A DNA stretch of 64,000 nucleotides, from the NCBI GenBank assembly GCA_029990175.1, contig JARKIP010000005.1:68604001-68668000 (forward strand), in the 5' to 3' direction. The translations under genes and the position numbers were made by a program. Shown in pieces: positions 55,815 through 64,000 of the stretch. The number at the start of each line of letters is the position of its first letter. The first letter of the stretch is position 1. Source of the stretch: Petunia secreta. Lineage: Eukaryota > Streptophyta > Magnoliopsida > Solanales > Solanaceae. The notes beneath the pieces were generated by a model, which worked only from the letters and a program-made list of their open reading frames with translations, did no database searches and had not been told where the DNA came from.

Positions 55815-56422
55815 TGCTGAAGGACAAAGAGCTTGTTGTGATATGTATATGGTCCTGACTGTAGGACTATATCACATTCAACTATGGTATTGAATTTGAA
55901 TACGTAGTACCCTTTATTATGAAGCAAAATATGGGGTGCAGTAACAAATTTCCAGACATTCTTGACATAATTTTCCATGGATTTGAGATAGGGAGTGTCT
56001 CCTATCACATACCCAACTAAAGCAGTTTTCCAGTAATCCTGGAGTGCTTTGATGTCTTCTTCTTCCCGTTTTACCACCATTTTCCCTTCTCTAATGACAT
56101 GAGATATGTACTTGAGTGACTTACCCATTTGTGAGCTACGGTTGTCAGGTCTGGTCGGCGTTGGTTGCTCCGATGAAGCTTCAGAGTACTGCAATCATCT
56201 ACCTGCTAGCTCATCCATAATTTGTGTTGCAATCTCTTGAATCTGCTTTCCCAAATTAGGGCGCATTTCAACTGGTTCCTCTTCTTCAGCTATTGTTAAC
56301 ATGGGTGGAAGAAAGCTTCCAAATGTGAGTGGCGGATGGGTTTGTGTCTCATCCTGAGCTGGTGTGTCGTAGCTATCTTCTTCAGTAGGTCTTCTTGCTG
56401 GCCCAATTTGCTTGCGCGCCAT
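55815..56422 (-). pseudogene. LINE ORF1, N-terminal part (DUF4283)
   Basis: ATG 56422 gives MARKQIGPARR..., a Pro/Glu-rich head with a frameshift near 56195. The DUF4283 domain follows: LQDYWKTALVGYVIGDTPYL, VWKFVTAPHILLHNKGYYVF and FVLQQW, where the hAT interrupts it. DUF4283 with a C-terminal CCHC knuckle is the usual ORF1 of plant L1 elements. Confidence 0.8.
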
Positions 56423-56456
56423 TGTTCTTGTAGTACGTTAGCAGTCCTAGCTAAAC

Positions 56457-56545
56457 ATGCGCCGAGAGCATTTTTCCAAAAAAAATTTTGTGACCAGTGC
56501 GCTCTCTTAGACAACGCGAGTTCAATTCCTATCTACTGCTCTTAA
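56457..56545 (+). mobile_element. Right part of the short repeat split by the LINE
   Basis: Begins with the ATGCGCC duplication and includes AGTGCGCTCTCTTAGACA and the B-box-like GCGAGTTCAATTCCT (56515-56529). Together with the A-box-like piece at 42930-42949 it appears to form one Pol III-type repeat interrupted by the LINE. Confidence 0.4.
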
Positions 56546-57240
56546 TCATCGTTGGACCAACAAATTTAAGAAGCTTAAAGCCACATATGCTGGACACTGT
56601 TATTTGGCAAAACTGACTGTAAAATATACAAGTATACAATAGGAATAGTAGGCTAACACCCTGCGTACGCCACTGGCAGCGAATTATTGAATCTATGGGG
56701 GAAATGTTTAGGAATTCCTTAAAATGGTGTTAGTACTTTCTTTTTCTTATCTTATATAAAATGATAGACTCTGCAACTAGTATTGCTAAGAGTTGTGGCG
56801 GAATGGACAGAACTCTTTTACCTTAATTAGAGATTCCAGGTCCTAGCATTGTGAATTGAATTTTTTTTTATACGGAATGATTGGGATAAATGAGAATTAC
56901 ATGGTGCAAATCTAAGTCGAGGCTTGAATAAAATGCCAAACACCGGTATCTAGTTATATAATATAAATAAGCACTTATAGTAATTTAAATTTTAGGTATC
57001 TAGTTAATTATATATAAAATTATATTTTTACTTAAAATTTACATACAAAATTATTTAACTAATACTAAAAAATAATAAAAATAAAATATGAGTTTGATAT
57101 GGGCAAGAAGTTAGTTCATAACATTGACGGTACAAGTATACAAAAGATCTGAAGATTATATTTTGCACTTTTAGTCTTTGTTATTTGATACTCTATAAAT
57201 TAATTAATTTATATATAACTATGCTATCATTTTATCATCA
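56546..57240. other. AT-rich intergenic, no gene seen
   Basis: No coding, RNA gene or transposon end is recognised. Confidence 0.45.
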
Positions 57241-58077
57241 AAAATAATTCTAGATATATAACCAACTGTTGCCATTAATTTTTTATAATTTTAAAAAAAT
57301 TATTGATTCAATATTTGCTTCAAATAATTTAGAAGTATTACTATATTAAATTGAAAATGTGGCAAAAATCTGTGATTAGTTATGATATTTTATTGTAGCA
57401 ATAATTTAGTGGCTATTAAACCAACTGTTGCCACGAGTACTAGATAAGTTGAATAAATATATTAATTAATTAGCTACAACTTTTTATTTCAAATAATTAA
57501 TTGCGGCTAAAATTAATATTGCTATAGTAACTTCAACCACATGACTAAAGATTATGATTAACTATTTATAGTTGAAGCAAAATATTCGTATAGCTCCAAT
57601 ATTTTGTTACAAATAATTTATTGTGGCTAAAGGATTGCTATTGCTACATTAACTTTAAATGTGTGGCAAAAATAATTGTTTAACTACAAAATATGATTGC
57701 AACAATAAGTTTGTAGCTATTTAGATAGTTATTGCCACAAAAGTTAGCAAATATTTTGTTACAAAAAATTTGTTGTGGCTAAAAAATTACTACTGCTATA
57801 ATAAATATAAATGTGTAGCAAAAACTAATATTTAGCTACGAAATCTTGTTGTAACAATAAATTTGTAGCTATATATATATAGTTATTGCTAACAAAGTTA
57901 GCAACTATAGGGATAATGTGGATTTAGTTTTGCCAATATTATTTTCGTGGCTAACAAATTTTATGAAATTATAAATAGCTATGGAATCTTAATTTTTGTA
58001 GCTAAAACTAGGTATTAGCCATGAGATTCATATTCGTAGCTAAGGATTCGTAGCTATAGATGTACTTTCTTGTAGTG
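57241..58077. mobile_element. CACTA (En/Spm-like) transposon end
   Basis: The stretch ends CTTTCTTGTAGTG at 58077, the inverse of the CACTACAAGAAA terminus of plant CACTA elements. Before it lie many short subterminal repeats in both orientations, such as GTAGCTAAAA, GTGGCTAAAA and TTGTTGCCAC. No transposase and no left CACTA terminus are seen, so it is a terminal fragment or a degenerate non-autonomous copy. Confidence 0.6.
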
Positions 58078-58526
58078 GGACATAAACCTCGAAGAAAAGA
58101 TTCTACAACTATAAGCAATGAAGGATGGTCATGTGGGGTACGCTACAAATTTCTATTAGAAGAATAGTACATGAGAAATTAATTACAGAAGTTACTCGCT
58201 TAATTTTATTCATTTTATGTATGTAATTTGGTTGGCTACAAAATTAAGAACATAACCAAAAAAAACTTTGAATCTTGCGGATTTTTTTGTATAAAAAATA
58301 CTAAAGATACACTTTGAGTTAAATATAAAATCTTGTTTAAATAAATGCATATATGTTAGATTAAAATTGGATATGAAACTAAAATTGGATATGAATTTTA
58401 CTGTAAAAGTAAATCACATAAGATAAAATATAAGGACTAATATTTATGCAAAAGTGGGTCCTTAATTTTTATATGAGATTGATAAAGATTTACCTATATA
58501 TACGGGAATTTATTGATGCAAGAAAA
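58078..58526. other. Intergenic, no gene seen
   Basis: AT-rich. GAAAA at 58522-58526 is the probable target duplication of the copia element to the right. Confidence 0.4.
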
Positions 58527-59416
58527 TGTTATTCCTGCAACAAAATAAATCAGAAAAGACAGAAAAACAGAAGTATATTATCAGTTTGGTATGGGACGAT
58601 CCCGAGCCCACAATTTGCTTGTGTCTCCTTAAGAAATCTAACCCCCTCACAGTTGCCCAAGGTTCACGGGTTAATTTCTCCCAGGATGGAATGGGATAAC
58701 AGTTCTACTGTAGCGGCACTTCAAACAGTAGAACATTGCGAACTCAAAGAAACGGAGCAAATCACACGACTTACTTAGTATGCAGAAAAGAGAGGGAATG
58801 CAGTAAGATGTGTTATTGTATTCTGTGTTTCAGTGTGTGTTCAAAGGTTGATGACTAACCAGTTTATATAGCCTTTGGAAAGAGTATGAAGAGTCACCAC
58901 TAATGGCCACTAACACCTGACTTCACTGCCACTAATGGCTGAATTCACTAAATGTCAGTAATGAATTATCCACTAATGGGAAAACGTAGGAGAACGTGGA
59001 GGAATAATTAATTTGGATTAATCTGATTAATCCATTCAGATTTCTGTTACACAAACAGATTTAATATTAAATATTAATAATAAATTATTAATTAATTAAT
59101 ATTTTATAATTTTGTTGGTCCAAAAAATTAAGTCAATCAATCATATCAATTGACCGAAATCCAAAATCCAAAATCCGAAACCGAAGCCGAAGCCGAAGCC
59201 GAAGCCGAAGCCGAGACGAGCGAGTGATGACGACGGCGCGAGGCTTCCCTTCTTCTCAACCCTTTTAAGAGCTAAGAGAAGTGAATCTGTATTTAAACCC
59301 AACAAAAGTCTTTTCCTCTACCAATATGGGAGAAGGTGCATTTCCTTACTAAAAGGAACCTTTTCACCTTCCCACCCATTCCCCATTCACACTCTATTTA
59401 TTCCAAAACCCCAACA
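58527..59416 (-). repeat. 3' LTR of copia family 2
   Basis: On the minus strand it starts TGTTGGGGTTTTGGAAT and ends GCAGGAATAACA, 890 bp with TG...CA ends. It contains a CCGAAG hexamer run (about 59175-59212) and the block CCTGGGAGAAATTAA shared with the LTR at 17750-18172. Confidence 0.8.
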
Positions 59417-59427
59417 ATCCCCCACAT
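59417..59427 (-). other. Polypurine tract
   Basis: ATGTGGGGGAT on the minus strand directly abuts the LTR, the usual plus-strand primer site of LTR retrotransposons. Confidence 0.7.
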
Positions 59428-60045
59428 GAATGGGGAATGGCTATATTGGAAATATGCATGACAGACTTGTGTGATTTGCAAGAAAGAATTAGTTGCATCG
59501 GGATAAGTAGGTTTCCCTTTGAACTTTCCGTAGTGAACATACATCGGATATACTCGGTCAATCGGTAGATTTGATATCTTTGAACCGTTGAGCTTTAGTG
59601 TATACCTAGACAATGTAAGTCACACAACTAACCCTTAACCGTCTTTGGTTCTCACTGTTGTGTTCGTTTCAGCCATGAACACCGCCTGGTTTCATAAGTA
59701 CTTAGAGAACTTGCCATACCGAATGCTCCTTGAAGCGGCTTCCACTTCACACTTACATAGGTGATTTCTAAACGTGTAATCCTATAGATATACATTGTTT
59801 GATAATTAAAATATCAAACTTAGACAATCATTAAAAAATGCCTCTAGCATTTTACCTTTGGTACTTGAACATTGTCTAATCATGAGAATGGACCAAACAT
59901 TAACTGACAATGTTGGACCGTCAAACACAACTTTATATTCTCCTTGAACCTAGTTCTTGGGATCTCCAGTCTCCTAGGTAGAGTTACCGCCGTGATGACT
60001 TGTCCTTGGCCATAGTCCCATTCCCTTCGATGAACACTCAACCGC
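59428..60045 (-). other. 3' untranslated region of copia family 2
   Basis: Long non-coding stretch between the RNase H stop and the polypurine tract, collinear with 17120-17745. The 71-residue frame at 59398-59613 is not kept in the other copy in full and is not taken as a gene. Confidence 0.6.
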
Positions 60046-61725
60046 CTATCTAGTTAAGCCTTTTGTAAGCGGATCCGATACATTATCCCTTGACTTCACG
60101 TAGTCAATGGTGATAATTCCTCTAGAGAGTAGGTCCCTAACGGTTTTATGCCTTTGTCGTATGTGACGATTCTTACCATTATACATGACATTCCTAGCTC
60201 GTCCTATAGCCAATTGACTATCACAATGTATACAAATTGGTGTCAACAGTTTAGGCCAGAACGGAATGTCTTCCAAAAAATTCCGAAGCCATTCAGCTTC
60301 TTCACTGGCTTTATCTAAGGCTATGAATTCAGCTTCCATAGTAGAACGGGCAATACACGTTTGCTTGGACGATTTCCAAGACACCGCTCCTCCACCAAGT
60401 GCGAAAATGTATCCACTTGTGGACTTAGAATCAGTTGTTCCGGTGATCCAATTGGCATCACAATATCCTTCGATGACTGCAGGATACTTGTTATAATGCA
60501 GTGCAAAGTCTTGAGTGTATTTTAAATACCCCAAAACACGTTTCATTGCCATCCAATGGGTCTGATTGGGATTACTCGTGTATCGACTTAGTTTACTTAT
60601 AGCGCAAGCTATATCTGGTCGAGTACAATTCATGACGTACATCAAACTCCCCAAAACACGAGCATAATCCCGTTGCGACGTGCTTTGACCTTTGTTCTTC
60701 TTAAGAGCAAGGTTTACATCAATAGGAGTCTTTGAAATTTTAAAATCCAAATATTTAAATTTTTCAAGCACACTATTGATGTAGTGAGATTGAGACAACG
60801 CCAGACCTTGAGGAGTTCTATGGATCTTAACACCCAAAATTAAGTCCGCAACTCCTAAGTCTTTCATATCAAATTTGCTAGTCAGCATGCGCTTTGTAGC
60901 CTTTACATTGGCAATGTCATTGCTCATTATCAACATGTCGTCCACATATAAGCAAACAATGACTATAAAATTAGGAGTGTTCTTTATGTAGACACATTTG
61001 TCACACTCGTTAATTTTAAAGTCATTTGACAACATTGTATGATCAAATTTCGCATGCCATTGTTTAGGTGCTTGTTTCAGTCCATAAAGTGACTTAACAA
61101 GTTTACACACCATCTTTTCTGTACCTTGAACCACGAACCCTTCAGGTTGTTACATGTAAATTTCTTCCTCCAAATCTCCGTTTAAGAACGCTGTCTTAAC
61201 GTCCATTTGATGGATTTCCAGACCATACACGGCGGCTAACGCTATTAACATACGTATGGATGTAATTCTGGTTACCGGCGAGTATGTGTCAAAGTAGTCA
61301 AGACCTTCTTGTTGTCTATAGCCTTTAACAACAAGCATTGCCTTGTACTTGTCAATAGTGCCATCAGCTTTCATTTTCCTTTTGAAAATCCACTTAGAAC
61401 CTAATGGTTTGTTTCCAGGAGGAAGATCAACCAACTCCCAAGTATGGTTGCTCAAAATAGATTCTATTTCACTATTGACTGCCTCTTTCCAAAATGGAGA
61501 GTCTGAAGAAGACATTGCTTCTTTAAACGTCCGAGGCTCATTTTCCAAAAGAAAAGTGACAAAGTCATCTCCAAATGAAGTAGAAGTTCTTTGACGCTTG
61601 CTCCGTCTTGGTTCTTCCTCATTTGGTGAATTTCCTTTGGTTCCTTCCCGAGGTCGTTTGGATCTTTCACCAACTGATTCACATTCCTTCTTATACGGAT
61701 ATATAGTTTCAAAAGAATTCAGCAC
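60046..61725 (-). pseudogene. Copia family 2 reverse transcriptase and RNase H (one stop)
   Basis: RT begins with FWKEAVNSEIESILSNHTWE, LPPGNKPLGSKWIFKRK and IHQMDVKTAFLNGDLEEEIY, then a stop at 61150. It continues CKLVKSLYGLKQAPKQWH and the catalytic CLYVDDMLIM. RNase H follows with YCDANWITGTTDSKSTSGYI, SKQTCIARSTMEAEFIALDK and CDSQLAIGRARN, ending DPLTKGLTR at 60046. All catalytic blocks are intact, so a single stop may be the only defect in this part. Confidence 0.88.
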
Positions 61726-62970
61726 TATCTAATTCCATCACCGTATTAACATGAATGTCGGGATTTTCTGATTTATGAACCAGAAACCGATATGCTTTAC
61801 TGTTTATAGAATACCCAATGAAAACACAATCAACTGTTTTCGGTCCAATCTTAACCCTTTTGGGTTTTGGGACTTGCACTTTTGCCAAACACCCCCACAC
61901 TTTGAAGTAATTCAAGTTGGGCTTCCTTCCTTTCCACTTTTCATATGGAATGGAAAGTGTTTTGCTATGGGGAACTCGATTGAGTATTTGATTAGCCGTG
62001 AATATGGCTTCCCCCCACAAGTTCTGGGGTAGACCCGAACTTATTAACAAGGCATTCATCATCTCTTTTAATGTCCGATTTTTTCTTTCCGCAATCCCAT
62101 TAGATTGAGGCGTGTAAGGGGCAGTTGTTTGATGAATAATGCCATGTTCCAAACATATTTGTTCAAAAGGAGATTCATATTCTCCACCCCTATCACTTCT
62201 TATCATTTTGATCTTTTTGTTAAGTTGCGTTTCAACTTCATTTTTGTATTGCTTGAATGCGTCAATTGTCTCATCTTTACTACTAAGTAAATAAACATAG
62301 CAGTAACGAGTGCTATCGTCAATAAAAGTTATGAAATACTTCTTTCCACCGCGAGATGGTATTGACTTCATGTCACAAATATCTGTATGAATTAAGTCTA
62401 ATGGTTCAGAATCCCTTTCAATTGACTTGTAAGGGTGTTTAGCATATTTAGACTCAACACATATTTGACATTTTGACTTAGCGCAATCAAATTTAGGCAA
62501 TACTTCCAAATTTATCATTTTTCGCAAGGTTTTATAATTGACATGTCCCAAACGAGAATGCCATAAATTATTTGACTCAAGTAAGTAAGAAGAAGATGCA
62601 ATTTTATTCATAGTGTCAACGACCATTACATTGAGTTTGAAAAGGCCCTCAGTCAGGTAACCTTTTCCTACATACAGCTCATTCTTAGTTATTACAACTT
62701 TGTCAGAAACAAACACACACTTAAACCCATTTTTAACAAGAAGTGCAGTAGACACCAGGTTCTTCCTTATTTCAGGAACGTGAAGAACATTGTTCAGAGT
62801 CACAACCTTGCCAGACGTCATCTTGAGGAATATCTTCCCATATCCTTCAATTTTGGCCGTTGCAGAATTGCCCATAGAGAGCGCCGTCCAGCGGGATCAT
62901 ATGAAGCAAAGGCTTCCTTCACAGCACAAACATGGCGGGTGGCTCCTAAATCAATCCACCATTCCTTAGG
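61709..62970 (-). pseudogene. Copia family 2 protease and integrase (frameshifted)
   Basis: The protease motif reads WWIDLGATRHVC (about 62930-62966); copia proteases normally have D-S/T-G, so the Ser is changed to Leu. After a frameshift near 62850-62880 the integrase frame is open (62875-61709): LWHSRLGHVNYKTLRKM and CQICVESKYAKHPYKS give the HHCC finger, with LIHTDICDMKSIPSRGGKKY, IRSDRGGEYES and APYTPQSNGIAERKNRTLKE for the DDE core, then NLWGEAIFTANQILNR. It ends at 61709, overlapping the RT frame. Confidence 0.85.
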
Positions 62971-63984
62971 ATTTCCAACTAAGTTGCATTCAGAAATCAT
63001 AGCACATAAATCAATGTCTTGCACTCCTTGGGCCAATTTAGTCTCTTCAACCATGTTTGCTTGACCTTTTTCCTTTTTCCTGTCCTTCTTTGCAGCACGA
63101 CAGTCTGCGGACTTATGTCCACTCTTGCCACATTTGTAGCAGTTTCCCTTGAATTTTTTCTTGCTAGGGTTGGTCTTCCCTCCAGAAGGCTTCTTTCTCT
63201 TATTTTGATTTGGAGTATGCTCAACAATATTCGCTCCCGCTATTGCAGCACTTCCACGAGCCTTCTTTTCAGCAGATTTGTTATCCTCTTCAATCCTCAA
63301 GCGTACAATCAAATCTTCAAGGGTCATCTCCTTGCGCTTGTGTTTCAAGTAATTTTTAAAGTCCTTCCATGATGGAGGTAACTTTTCAATCATGGCTGCA
63401 ACTTGAAACGCCTCATTAATCTTCAAACCTTCAAAGAAAAGTTTGTTAGTAACAATATAAATAATACTCTTAACATAAGTATTAATCAGGATCAAACCTT
63501 CAGCAAGGAGATCATGGATAAGGACTTGAAGTTCTTGGACTTGGGACAGAACAGATTTGTTATCCACCATTTTATAATCCAGAAATTTGGCAGCCACTAA
63601 TTTCTTCAGTCCAGCGTCTTCAGTCTTATATTTCTTTTCTAGAACATCTCACAGTTTCTTAGACGTTTCAACATTACTGTAAACGTTGTACAGGTCATCT
63701 TCCAAGCCACTTAGAATGTAATTCTTGCATAGGAAGTCAGAATGCTTCCAAGCCTCAATCACAAGGAAGCGTTCGTTTTCAGGTGTTTCATCAGTCAGGA
63801 CTGGAGCATCCTCCTTGATAAACCTTTGCAGGCTTAAGGTGGTCAGATAAAAGAACATCTTTTGCTGCCACCTTTTAAAGTCCACACCAGAAAACTTCCC
63901 TGGCTTTTCTGCAGGTGGCATAACCGTTGCAGCAGCACGGCTAGGCCCAGCAGCACCAGAAACTGCGGTAGCATTAGTATTCAC
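62971..63984 (-). pseudogene. Copia family 2 gag (one stop)
   Basis: Starts MNTNATAVSGAAGPSRAAA, with the UBN2-type core KFSGVDFKRWQQKMFFYLTT and a stop at 63649. It resumes LQVLIHDLLAEGLILINTYV, AAMIEKLPPSWKDFKNYLKH and KEMTLEDLIVRLRIEE. It ends with Lys-rich sequence and the CCHC knuckle CYKCGKSGHKSADC (about 63100-63141). Gag forms the particle that packages element RNA. Upstream sequence may extend past 64000, but the Met at 63984 fits a gag start. Confidence 0.8.
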
Positions 63985-64000
63985 AGCAGGGACAGTTTGT

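Larger units (their letters stand above)
42961..56456 (-). mobile_element. L1-type LINE, minus strand, split by a solo LTR and a hAT element
   Basis: The poly(A) tail is the T run at 42961-42973. The 5' end is near 56456, with ATGCGCC on both sides (42945-42951 and 56457-56463) as a possible target duplication. ORF1 (DUF4283 and CCHC knuckle) starts at 56422 and ORF2 (endonuclease, RT, zf-RVT) at 50496. Removing the solo LTR (46527-50454) and the hAT (51182-55806) with their target duplications leaves about 4.9 kb, normal for a plant L1. Both ORFs carry further stops and frameshifts. Confidence 0.85.
58527..64000 (-). mobile_element. Copia LTR retrotransposon, family 2, best preserved (5' end outside window)
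   Basis: On the minus strand the visible order is gag (63984 on), protease, integrase, RT, RNase H, 3' untranslated region, polypurine tract and 3' LTR. Integrase before RT makes it copia. Only a few stops and frameshifts separate its long frames. The fragments at 12191-14190 and 16858-18172 belong to the same family. The 5' LTR and primer site lie beyond 64000. Confidence 0.9.

Noticed and set aside
61343..62290. Plus-strand frames of 60-85 residues in the copia element
   Set aside because: They are antisense shadows of the conserved integrase and RT coding region.
1..64000. CRISPR array or bacterial-type operon features
   Set aside because: The tandem repeats (23.5-24.0 and 30.5-31.6 kb) lack regular repeat-spacer structure, and all genes are plant transposon or host types with spliceosomal introns.
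1..64000. Endogenous pararetrovirus or other integrated plant virus
   Set aside because: All reverse transcriptases seen have copia (integrase before RT) or LINE (endonuclease first, FADD) architecture. No movement protein or coat-protein block is visible.

Overview
This 64 kb window is a plant nuclear sequence, most likely from a Solanaceae species. The evidence is an RTE-type LINE fragment ending in the 3' tail also found on tobacco-type TS SINEs, plus copia, hAT and Mutator families of the kind common in nightshade intergenic DNA. The genus cannot be fixed from the sequence. I see no intact host protein gene. The window is almost entirely nested and decayed transposons, plus one tRNA-Cys gene and one broken, intron-containing copy of the RNA polymerase I factor gene TAF1B.

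Layout. (1) 1-4531: a hAT element entering from the left, with a broken transposase gene and a second small gene for a BED zinc finger only. It sits in the 3' part of (2), a minus-strand copia retrotransposon (4532-11432; gag, protease, integrase, RT, RNase H, 5' LTR and an extra 3' ORF). (3) 11433-18172: a gypsy-like leader fragment, two broken pieces of a second copia family, a 5'-truncated RTE LINE inside one of them, tRNA-Cys(GCA), and an unidentified 0.42 kb direct repeat. (4) 18290-19330: a low-complexity element with GTTGCAACAA palindromes. (5) about 19.3-32.1 kb: a very large Mutator-like element (MULE). It holds a decayed MURA transposase end, two small B3-like genes with open frames, a small coiled-coil gene and a DUF1985/Ulp1-protease gene. 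A short motif around TTCAGTCCA is scattered through its introns and spacers. (6) 32280-33316: a non-autonomous MULE with perfect 9-bp target duplications. (7) 33.3-42.9 kb: SINE-like pieces, the TAF1B pseudogene and local duplications. (8) 42961-56456: a minus-strand LINE broken by two later insertions, a 3.9 kb solo LTR in the start of ORF2 and a second two-gene hAT element in ORF1, both with recognisable target duplications. (9) 57.25-58.08 kb: a CACTA transposon end. (10) 58527-64000: a comparatively well preserved minus-strand copia element (3' LTR, RNase H, RT, integrase, protease, gag) running off the right edge.

Two things stand out. First, both hAT copies have the same two-cassette layout: a GGACC cluster, a GCCGTTGG palindrome, a C-rich stretch and a TATA box come before the transposase gene, and the set is repeated before a BED-finger-only gene. 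Second, the large MULE joins a DUF1985 protein, two B3-like putative DNA-binding proteins and at least 25 exact copies of a 9-bp motif in its non-coding DNA. That combination resembles the Arabidopsis VANDAL/VANC anti-silencing system, but the link is inference.

Exon boundaries were placed by eye from GT/AG sites and reading-frame continuity. Frameshifts and stops were judged by comparison with remembered family patterns, not by database search.
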